DNA of 20,730 nucleotides, from contig JAGWXJ010000020.1 in assembly GCA_018969935.1 (NCBI GenBank), forward strand, positions 1 through 20,730. Direction: 5' to 3'. Below the pieces are notes generated by a model. It did not search any database. It was not told where the DNA came from and saw only the letters and a list, made by a program, of their open reading frames with translations. The stretch comes from Alphaproteobacteria bacterium. Lineage in GTDB: Bacteria; Pseudomonadota; Alphaproteobacteria; Micavibrionales; UBA1664. The position numbers and the translations under genes are program-made. This document shows, in pieces, positions 15,938-20,730 of this stretch. The stretch's first letter is position 1, and each line of letters begins with the position of its first letter.

Positions 15938-15950
15938 CTGATATTATCAG
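15938..15950. promoter_or_regulatory. Palindrome upstream of the soluble kinase gene
   Basis: CTGATATTATCAG is a perfect 13-nt dyad (6-bp arms around one base) located 74 nt before the chosen start of the soluble kinase gene, in a 204-nt gene-free gap. It could be an operator site. No regulator is identified, and the match could be chance in AT-rich DNA. Confidence 0.3.
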
Positions 15951-16068
15951 CCCAGAAGATAACAACCCTAGGTTGATAAACCATTAAGAGAATACAGCAC
16001 TATGTTTGTATATTCTATCCGCATAAAATCGTGTGCGGCATAGATGGCCATGCCAGAATAATCAAGCC

Positions 16069-16263
16069 TTAAGGCTGGCTTTTGCCGCCAATTGTGCTGC
16101 CGATTATTGCGTCTGTGGTTGCTGACTGTCTTTCTATGGCTTCCTGTTCCGAATTATCGATTTGACGAGGGGGGCGAGGCTTTTCAGCGCAGCCAGCCAA
16201 TGCGGCGGCAAATATCATTAGTAATGCGGTAAAGGCCAGTGAGTGCATTGACGTTTTCAGCAT
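16069..16263 (-). CDS. Small lipoprotein, 64 aa, unknown function
   Basis: The product starts with a basic and hydrophobic signal (MLKTSMHSLAFTALLMIF) and a lipobox LAGC with Cys25, so a mature lipoprotein of about 40 residues is predicted. The remainder is polar with a Pro-rich start (EKPRPPRQ), and contains Glu/Gln-rich and Gly/Ser stretches without a known domain. ATG at 16263 is used; ATG at 16248 is an in-frame alternative that shortens the signal. The ribosome site is weak (TAGG). It lies downstream of the csbD terminator, so it is probably transcribed from its own promoter. I do not recognise the family. Confidence 0.65.
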   Translation of the reverse strand: MLKTSMHSLAFTALLMIFAAALAGCAEKPRPPRQIDNSEQEAIERQSATTDAIIGSTIGGKSQP

Positions 16264-16310
16264 GCGTAAAAACCTAATTCATTTTAAGGTCAACGCAAGA
16301 CTGATTTTAT

Positions 16311-16341
16311 AAAAGAAAACCACTCTTATGAGAGTGGTTTT
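16311..16341 (-). terminator. Intrinsic terminator after csbD
   Basis: AAAACCACTCT (16316-16326) and AGAGTGGTTTT (16331-16341) form a perfect 11-bp stem with loop TATG. Read on the minus strand the hairpin is followed by the T-rich tract TTTTCTTTT, and it begins 27 nt past the csbD stop. It ends the PRC-barrel/csbD unit and separates it from the small lipoprotein gene. Confidence 0.85.
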
Positions 16342-16367
16342 CGTTATGGTATTCACATAGGCACCTA

Positions 16368-16571
16368 TCAGGCTGCGTTTGTGCTTTCCCATTCCTTGAT
16401 TTCGCGTTCGGCCTGATCCTTGGCAAGGCCGTAGCTTTTTTGCAAGGCGCCGGCAAGCTGCTTGCGATTGCCCTGGATTTTATCCAGCTGGTCGTCCGTG
16501 AGTTCACCCCAGCGGGCCTGAACTTTGCCCTTGAGTTCTTTCCAGCTACCGCGAATGATATCCTGATTCAT
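16368..16571 (-). CDS. CsbD family stress protein
   Basis: A 67-aa highly charged protein with the CsbD signature: MNQDIIRGSWKELKGKVQ at the N-terminus, then WGELTDDQLDKIQGNRKQL and a helical tail. CsbD-like proteins are induced by general stress in many bacteria (sigma-B dependent in Bacillus); the molecular role is unknown. AAGGAG lies 7 nt before the start. The gene begins 23 nt after the PRC-barrel stop on the same strand and ends just before a strong terminator, so the two very likely form one transcript. Confidence 0.93.
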   Translation of the reverse strand: MNQDIIRGSWKELKGKVQARWGELTDDQLDKIQGNRKQLAGALQKSYGLAKDQAEREIKEWESTNAA

Positions 16572-16594
16572 AGTACTTCTCCTTTTGCCGCAGA

Positions 16595-17452
16595 TTATGA
16601 TTTAGCCAAATTTATGAATTCCTCGAATTTTGCGGATTGATCCGAGTTCATACGGAAGTCGACCTCGCTTCCTTCTTTTCTGACCAGTGTCAAATCCCCG
16701 AAATCAAATGCCGCAGTGCGGCCGCCTACGCCCATGGTCTGGTCGTAGGCAAAGATTACACGGGCCTTGCCGCCGTTCAGAAACTCAATGTTTTCGATGT
16801 TGGCGACTTTTTCGCCGCGAAAGTCGACCAAATTACCTTTGAGTAGCGCCAGTGCGCTGTATCCGCCTGCGGGTATTACGTGTACTGAGTCCGAGGCTTC
16901 ACTGTTGTCATAGGAAAAAGCGGCTGCCTTCGCAATCATGTCCTCGGATACCGGCATGATAACATCGCCGTTTGCATCCAGCTTGGTAATGAGGCCGTAA
17001 TCAAAGGCGGTTAATTTATCGCCAACGCCCAGAATGCCACCATCCGAGATAATGACCATCTGTGCCTGCCCATTTTCGTCGAGAATAATGTCTTTTACCG
17101 TAGCAATCTTTTTGCCTGCGGCGTTATAGACAGGCTTATTCAACATTCCTGTCGCTGACATATACGTGTTATCGCCAGAGGTTGTTGATTGTGGACCGCT
17201 TTTGACCACATCTGCGTCCATTTTATGGATTTCTTTGGCCGCCGCGTCTGTAAAATCCTTTGCAGCATTGGCAATGCCTTCGCCAGCACGCGACATGCCG
17301 TCGCGAAATTCTTCCGCGGCAGTATTTTCTTGAACAGTGACGATAGCTGATGTTGTTGCAGCGTTAGTCGCATCCTGAGCATAGGACTGCTGTGCGCCAA
17401 TCAGTACAGTGAATGATACCGTACCGAGTATAAAAAATTTAACTGGCGTCAT
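16595..17452 (-). CDS. Secreted protein with two PRC-barrel domains
   Basis: A 285-aa exported protein. A signal peptide (MTPVKFFILGTVSFTVLIG) is probably cleaved at the SYAQ region. After an Ala/Glu-rich helical part, PRC-barrel 1 spans about 110-195 (LNKPVYNAAGKKIATVKDII ... ILGVGDKLTAFDY) and PRC-barrel 2 about 205-285 (LLKGNLVDFRGEKVANIENI ... MGVGGRTAAFDF). The two halves look like a duplication. Such proteins are frequent in alphaproteobacterial envelopes, but the role is not known. Two adjacent ATGs exist; 17452 is used because AGGAGG lies 7 nt upstream (4 nt for 17455). A near-EcfG promoter lies upstream at 17486-17511, and csbD follows in the same unit. Confidence 0.88.
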   Translation of the reverse strand: MTPVKFFILGTVSFTVLIGAQQSYAQDATNAATTSAIVTVQENTAAEEFRDGMSRAGEGIANAAKDFTDAAAKEIHKMDADVVKSGPQSTTSGDNTYMSATGMLNKPVYNAAGKKIATVKDIILDENGQAQMVIISDGGILGVGDKLTAFDYGLITKLDANGDVIMPVSEDMIAKAAAFSYDNSEASDSVHVIPAGGYSALALLKGNLVDFRGEKVANIENIEFLNGGKARVIFAYDQTMGVGGRTAAFDFGDLTLVRKEGSEVDFRMNSDQSAKFEEFINLAKS

Positions 17453-17485
17453 CATGGTGCCTCCTTTTCGGATATTCCGATTACA

Positions 17486-17511
17486 AACACGCAAGCGCTT
17501 GTGATGGTTCC
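17486..17511 (-). promoter_or_regulatory. Candidate EcfG-type promoter for PRC-barrel/csbD
   Basis: On the minus strand this reads GGAAC, 17 bases, TGTT; the general-stress consensus is GGAAC-N16/17-CGTT, so one of nine defined bases differs. It lies 34 nt before the PRC-barrel start and directly after the terminator of the upstream gene. The spacer includes the 10-nt palindrome CAAGCGCTTG. General-stress control of a CsbD-containing unit would be natural, but this is a motif match only. Confidence 0.5.
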
Positions 17512-17517
17512 TCCCAG

Positions 17518-17543
17518 AAAAAAGCCGGCCCATTTGGGCCGGC
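17518..17543 (-). terminator. Intrinsic terminator after the 88-aa gene
   Basis: GCCGGCCC (17524-17531) and GGGCCGGC (17536-17543) form a perfect 8-bp GC-rich stem with a 4-nt loop. On the minus strand it is followed at once by six T (17518-17523). It begins 34 nt after the stop of the 88-aa gene, a textbook rho-independent terminator. Confidence 0.92.
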
Positions 17544-17576
17544 GAGTTCAACAGGGAGTGGGGCAATCAACAAAGA

Positions 17577-17843
17577 CTAGTGGACTGGCCGGATGTCGAC
17601 GCGGTCGATATGGCCTACGCGTGCTTCAACCTGATTCTGAATTGTCGGAAGATCAGTCAGGAGTTCCTGCAAATAGCTGTTGAAGCTTTTCGAGTTGTTA
17701 TCATCGATGGGGAAATTTGTTTCGATGACAAGCGTGTCGTTGTGGTCCTGTGTGTGGGGGTTGCCGTACTCTTTTTTGAGGTACATGCTGGCCACGAGCG
17801 GGTGAACGATTGTGCTGAGTTTGTTGCGAGTCTGAATCATCAT
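17577..17843 (-). CDS. Orphan protein, 88 aa
   Basis: I do not recognise this protein. It is hydrophilic, has no signal peptide or membrane helix, and is rich in Asn, Asp and Thr in its middle (HTQDHNDTLVIETNFPIDDN), with a possible helix SKSFNSYLQELLTDL and a His/Asp/Val-rich end (GHIDRVDIRPVH). Coding status is supported by AGGAGG 8 nt before the first of two ATGs (17843, 17840) and by a strong terminator 34 nt after the stop. It forms a one-gene unit between lpxR and the PRC-barrel/csbD unit, so a stress or envelope role may be guessed from context only. Confidence 0.7.
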   Translation of the reverse strand: MMIQTRNKLSTIVHPLVASMYLKKEYGNPHTQDHNDTLVIETNFPIDDNNSKSFNSYLQELLTDLPTIQNQVEARVGHIDRVDIRPVH

Positions 17844-17940
17844 TGGAAATTCCTCCTGACATGAATGCTATTGGTTACTTCCATGCATTCATTCTCTCCC
17901 TAAAACGTAACTTCCGTATGTCGGGTTTGTGTCAAATGTG

Positions 17941-17969
17941 AAAAAGTTTGTTTCAGAATTGAAACAAAC
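17941..17969 (-). terminator. Intrinsic terminator after lpxR
   Basis: GTTTGTTTCA (17946-17955) and TGAAACAAAC (17960-17969) form a perfect 10-bp stem with loop GAAT, beginning 29 nt after the lpxR stop. On the minus strand it is followed by five T (17941-17945). The stem is AT-rich, so termination may be less efficient than at the other two terminators in this cluster. A second dyad (AATTTT/AAAATT) sits just upstream of it. Confidence 0.75.
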
Positions 17970-17998
17970 AATTTTGATAAAAATTGGCTGAAAAGTGG

Positions 17999-19072
17999 CT
18001 AGAAACGATATCCGATACCGATAGCCCCGAAAATTTCGGGCTTGTCCTGCCCTTTGAATTCACGGGTGCGGTAATTGGCTGTATACGAAATACGCATTTG
18101 GCCCAGGGTGATTGCCAACCCTGCGTTGGCATCACCTACCAGATAGTTTTTATCAACGCTTGCTGAGTCGGAGAACGTGTTTCCATCAAGGAATATGTTG
18201 CGGCCTACCAAGCGCGCCTCGGCGCCTGCAAACAAATACCAGCTCCAGCCCGCTGCGGGTATCTCGTAAAAGCCTGAGCCGGGCATGGCGGGCCGAACTC
18301 TATCTGGTAAATCCTGCCATTTTTCGGTATCCGGCCCCATGCGCACCGAGAAGCCAGTATTCGCGAATGTATAAATGTTGCCTGCCGTAATGCCTACATA
18401 AGGGGAGGCCGATGCATACAGGGGGCCTATCTGTGCGCCCAAGTACTGCGGGAATGTGCGTTGCCAGCCTACGGTGAGTGCTGGCTCGGTGTTTAGCTGG
18501 TCATCCCAACCTTTCGGGTCGGGGCTATTGCTAATGTGCCTGTGTACGAATTTCTGGACCTGCTTGCCAAGTGCGTAAGGGCCTACGACACCCAAGGTTA
18601 CTTCTATCTGGTCCTGATGATTATCTGTGATGCTTGTCATACCCAGAGAGCCATATAAATAGCCAGCCCACGGCCTGTCGCCAACTTGATTTGCGATGTT
18701 TGTTATATCCTTTGGCGAAAAAATATTCTGGCCTATAGAGTAGAACAGGGATGTGGTTTCATTGATTTCAAATCCCGGGATGATGTCATCGATATCATGT
18801 GCGAATTCAGGGATTGAACTACTTACATCCAGATATGATGCACGTATGCCGCTCGTGTAATAGTTGTCAGTCCCGCGCCCGAATAAGTCATTTTCTACGC
18901 CGAGCGTCAGGATATTATCCCGCTCGGATTGCAGGATGCTGCTGGGTATTTTTTCTTCAACTGTCTTTTCGGGTATTGTTTTAGAGGGTGCTTCAGCGTT
19001 CCCGCCCAGTGCAACCTGCGGGAGCATGATGCCGGTTATTATAGCCAGCAGTGCAATTCTAAAATTTGGCAC
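17999..19072 (-). CDS. lpxR: LpxR-like lipid A deacylase (DUF2219 outer-membrane barrel)
   Basis: A 357-aa outer-membrane protein with signal peptide (FRIALLAIITGIMLPQVALG) and C-terminal GIGYRF. LpxR removes the 3'-acyloxyacyl chain from lipid A at the outer leaflet, lowering its immune activity. Family stretches are visible: TLGVENDLF (56-64) with the Asn61-Asp62 pair expected in the active site, NYYTSGI with Thr73, SIGQNIFSPKD, GDRPWAGYLYG, KQVQKFVHRHI with His177 at the catalytic-His region, and GWDDQLNTEPAL. The start is GTG at 19072; an in-frame TAG lies two codons upstream, so no longer form exists. It follows the 66-aa membrane protein by 13 nt and is probably transcribed with it from the promoter at 19331-19356. 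Confidence 0.88.
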   Translation of the reverse strand: MPNFRIALLAIITGIMLPQVALGGNAEAPSKTIPEKTVEEKIPSSILQSERDNILTLGVENDLFGRGTDNYYTSGIRASYLDVSSSIPEFAHDIDDIIPGFEINETTSLFYSIGQNIFSPKDITNIANQVGDRPWAGYLYGSLGMTSITDNHQDQIEVTLGVVGPYALGKQVQKFVHRHISNSPDPKGWDDQLNTEPALTVGWQRTFPQYLGAQIGPLYASASPYVGITAGNIYTFANTGFSVRMGPDTEKWQDLPDRVRPAMPGSGFYEIPAAGWSWYLFAGAEARLVGRNIFLDGNTFSDSASVDKNYLVGDANAGLAITLGQMRISYTANYRTREFKGQDKPEIFGAIGIGYRF

Positions 19073-19085
19073 AGCCTATACTTTT

Positions 19086-19286
19086 CTAGTGAGTACTGTT
19101 GCTGGAAGTTTTGTGTATTTCGCTAGCAAAGCTGTTTCCAGTGCTGAGGAGTGGGGCTTCCATATTTTCAGGATTTGATGAAGGCGCAAAAATAGACCTT
19201 TTAGGTTCAGCCTGCACTATCAAGACTAGTAGCAAGCAACCAAAGGTCATTACGGCGATCAGTATAGCAAGTGATTTGTTATCCAT
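19086..19286 (-). CDS. Single-pass membrane microprotein, 66 aa
   Basis: An N-terminal hydrophobic helix (LAILIAVMTFGCLLLVLIVQ, about 6-25) follows MDNKS, and a polar tail (EPKRSIFAPSSNPENMEAP and beyond) carries no recognised domain. The helix contains a Cys (residue 17) but no proper lipobox. The ribosome site is weak (GGTGG about 8-10 nt upstream). It lies between an exact EcfG-type promoter and lpxR, 13 nt ahead of the latter, which is the main argument that it is expressed. It may be a small partner or regulator of the deacylase; this is inference. Confidence 0.6.
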   Translation of the reverse strand: MDNKSLAILIAVMTFGCLLLVLIVQAEPKRSIFAPSSNPENMEAPLLSTGNSFASEIHKTSSNSTH

Positions 19287-19330
19287 GGCTTTACCACCAT
19301 ATTATGCAATTACATAACTATTAAAACTAG

Positions 19331-19356
19331 AACGATCTGTGAAACTAAAAGGTTCC
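19331..19356 (-). promoter_or_regulatory. EcfG-type general stress promoter for the 66-aa gene and lpxR
   Basis: On the minus strand: GGAAC (19352-19356), a 17-base spacer, then CGTT (19331-19334). This is an exact match to the alphaproteobacterial sigma-EcfG consensus GGAAC-N16/17-CGTT, located 45 nt before the 66-aa gene start in non-coding DNA. Transcription would begin near 19324. No other exact match in correct orientation before a gene was seen in the window. Confidence 0.7.
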
Positions 19357-19376
19357 AGTAACAGCTGAATAAAATT

Positions 19377-20111
19377 TTAAACCGTTTTTTGTTCGGCGCA
19401 GAGCATGTAGCCTACGCCCCTGATTGTCTTGATCAGACTGGGGCTTTTTGTATCGTCGCCCATCTTCTTTCTTATGCGGGCTATCTGGATATCGATAGCG
19501 CGGTCATAGGAGTCATAGTCCTCCTGACGGGTCATATCGTATAGCTGCTCACGGGAGATGGCGCGGTTACAAGATAAAGCAAGAGCTTCAAGCAATTTGA
19601 ATTCGCCTGTTGTGAGGTTCATGGACGAGCCGTTAGCGGAGAATGCCTGATATTGTGTGCGGTCCAGCACCCAGCCATCGAATTGCAGTTTATCCTTGGT
19701 TTGTGTATCGCCTGCTGCTGCCTTGGGCTCATCATTAGATGCGGCACGGCGTAATACTGCCCTGATGCGCGCGGAAAGCTCCCGCATCTCGAAAGGTTTT
19801 GTAATGTAGTCATCGGCGCCCATCTCGAGGCCGACGATTTTCTCGGTTGTGTCCGTTTTGCCGCTTACGATGATGATAGGCGTTTTGGTTTTTGTGCGAA
19901 TGGTGGTGATAAGGCCCAGCCCTTGCGCATCCGGCAACATAAGGTCCAGCAGGATAACGTCGAAGGACGAATTTGCGATTTGATCGCCCAAATCCTTGCC
20001 TGAATAGGCTTCCTGCACGTCATAGCCTTCACCTTCCAGAAATTCGTGCAGCACGAATTGCAGGTTTTTGTCGTCATCGACGCTCAGAACAGTGACTTTT
20101 TTCAAATTCAT
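19377..20111 (-). CDS. OmpR-family response regulator
   Basis: A 244-aa two-component regulator. The receiver (about 5-118) has acidic DDD (12-14), phospho-acceptor Asp56 in VILLDLMLP, Ser83 in IVSGK and Lys105 in YITKPF. The winged-helix DNA-binding domain (about 140-238) has FDGWVLDRTQYQAF, LTTGEFKLLEALA and the closing IKTIRGVGYML. No partner kinase is adjacent. GGAAAG lies upstream of the ATG. It diverges from the ECF sigma factor gene across 143 nt and might control it, or act on the envelope genes downstream. It has no sigma-like domain and so is not PhyR. Confidence 0.94.
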   Translation of the reverse strand: MNLKKVTVLSVDDDKNLQFVLHEFLEGEGYDVQEAYSGKDLGDQIANSSFDVILLDLMLPDAQGLGLITTIRTKTKTPIIIVSGKTDTTEKIVGLEMGADDYITKPFEMRELSARIRAVLRRAASNDEPKAAAGDTQTKDKLQFDGWVLDRTQYQAFSANGSSMNLTTGEFKLLEALALSCNRAISREQLYDMTRQEDYDSYDRAIDIQIARIRKKMGDDTKSPSLIKTIRGVGYMLCAEQKTV

Positions 20112-20254
20112 CCGATTTCTTTCCAGAAGACAGTAAATTAGCGCGCTTTGTTACAAAACAGAAACAATCTTTTTCCCTACTGATACATCCACGACAAATC
20201 CATGAAACATGTAGCACCTATTCTCTGGTGGTCAACACAAACGAGGAGCCAATC
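20112..20254. promoter_or_regulatory. Divergent promoter region between the response regulator and ECF sigma
   Basis: This 143-nt gap must hold the promoters of both divergent genes. It is AT-rich near the regulator and contains the imperfect dyad TTTGTT-N9-AAACAA. No GGAAC-N16/17-CGTT motif is present on either strand, so the sigma gene does not show an obvious EcfG-type autoregulatory promoter here. I cannot place -35/-10 boxes with confidence. Confidence 0.4.
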
Positions 20255-20730
20255 ATGTTAGAGCAACAAAATCTGGTGAGCGAAATGGACCACCTGCGCA
20301 GATTTGCACTTAGACTGTGCAAAAATGCAGCCGAGGCAGATGACCTGCTGCAAGCGACACTCTTACGCGCTATCGAAAAGAAAGAGCTTTTCGAAACCGG
20401 CAGCGACGTTTTCAAATGGACGTCCAAGATCATGTATAACACGTTTGTTTCGGATTACCGCCGTAAGTCTAAATTCGAAACCCAGTATGATCCGGATACC
20501 TATATCGAACAGGCCAGCACCGAGGCCAACAACGAAACGAAAGTGGAATTGGCCGAGGTACGCGAGGCGATGAAGCATCTTTCGGAAGAACACCGCGATG
20601 TACTTGTGATGGTATGTGTCAAAGGTATGCGCTATCAGGAAGTGGCGGATCTTCTTCAAGTGCCTATCGGTACGGTTCGTTCGCGCCTGTCCCGTGCACG
20701 TGAACAACTGCAAGCCCTCATGCTTTCGCC
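20255..20730 (+). CDS. ECF-family RNA polymerase sigma factor, 3' end missing
   Basis: The first 158 codons are present; the window ends inside the gene. Region 2 shows HLRRFALRLCKNAAEADDLL, then LFETGSDVFKWTSKIMYNTF followed by VSDYRRK. Region 4 shows LSEEHRDVLVMVCVKGMRYQ, then EVADLLQVPIGTVRSRLSRA. There is no sigma 1.1 or region 3, as in ECF sigmas. GAGGAG lies 6 nt before the ATG. It shares the style of EcfG-like general-stress sigmas (short linker, region 4 spacing), but the usual neighbours nepR and phyR are not seen on this side. An anti-sigma gene could lie beyond the window. Assignment to ECF is firm; assignment to EcfG is a guess. Confidence 0.9.
   Translation, partial: MLEQQNLVSEMDHLRRFALRLCKNAAEADDLLQATLLRAIEKKELFETGSDVFKWTSKIMYNTFVSDYRRKSKFETQYDPDTYIEQASTEANNETKVELAEVREAMKHLSEEHRDVLVMVCVKGMRYQEVADLLQVPIGTVRSRLSRAREQLQALMLS

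Noticed and set aside
15865..15984. Longer form of the soluble kinase starting at 15984
   Set aside because: No ribosome site, and the 40 extra residues add nothing to the receiver fold; AGGGG with good spacing precedes 15864.
17914..17934. TTGACA on the minus strand as -35 box for the 88-aa gene
   Set aside because: The -35 match is good, but no convincing -10 at 16-18 bases downstream, so it was not listed as a promoter.
20112..20254. EcfG-type autoregulatory promoter and nepR gene before the ECF sigma factor
   Set aside because: No GGAAC motif and no open frame of NepR type in the gap; identity of the sigma factor as EcfG is therefore left open.

Overview
The window looks like a chromosomal segment of an alphaproteobacterium. 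The gene order ctaB, CoxF-like, ctaG, ctaE, DUF983, SURF1 is the alphaproteobacterial aa3-type cytochrome oxidase assembly order, and a sequence that exactly fits the alphaproteobacterial general-stress (EcfG-type) promoter consensus occurs near the right end. I cannot name the order or genus. No transposase, integrase, CRISPR array or phage gene was seen.

Left part (1-4602, all +): the 3' end of an outer-membrane beta-barrel gene, then a tightly packed oxidase biogenesis operon. It holds heme O synthase (ctaB), a 40-residue CoxF-like microprotein, a YdfG-type short-chain dehydrogenase, the copper chaperone CtaG/Cox11, oxidase subunit III (ctaE), a DUF983 zinc-ribbon membrane protein and SURF1. 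The dehydrogenase is an unexpected member, joined to its neighbours by a 4-nt and a 1-nt overlap. Subunits I and II are not in the window.

Middle part (4580-11136): a small SCP2-like protein (-) overlaps the SURF1 3' end. Divergent from it is ispE (MEP isoprenoid pathway), whose catalytic Asp position reads Glu. Next are a large PodJ-like coiled-coil/TM/SEL1 protein (-), tRNA-Gln(UUG), an AlkB-like dioxygenase (+), an ABC-F ATPase (-) and a CHAP-domain lipoprotein (-).

Signalling part (11219-15864): a secreted solute-binding protein overlaps by ATGA a membrane hybrid histidine kinase (HAMP-HisKA-HATPase-REC-HPt), suggesting a split ligand sensor. Convergent with it is a soluble kinase flanked by two receivers. 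Its N-terminal receiver has lost the phospho-acceptor Asp.

Right part (16069-20730): an envelope and stress cluster, almost all on the minus strand. It contains a 64-aa lipoprotein, CsbD, a secreted double PRC-barrel protein, an orphan 88-aa protein, an LpxR-like lipid A deacylase preceded by a 66-aa single-pass membrane protein, and an OmpR-type response regulator. A truncated ECF sigma factor diverges from the regulator. Three intrinsic terminators separate the units. A GGAAC-N17-CGTT promoter precedes the lpxR pair and a near match precedes the PRC-barrel gene, so the cluster may be an envelope-remodelling arm of the general stress response. That link is inference from motif and context.
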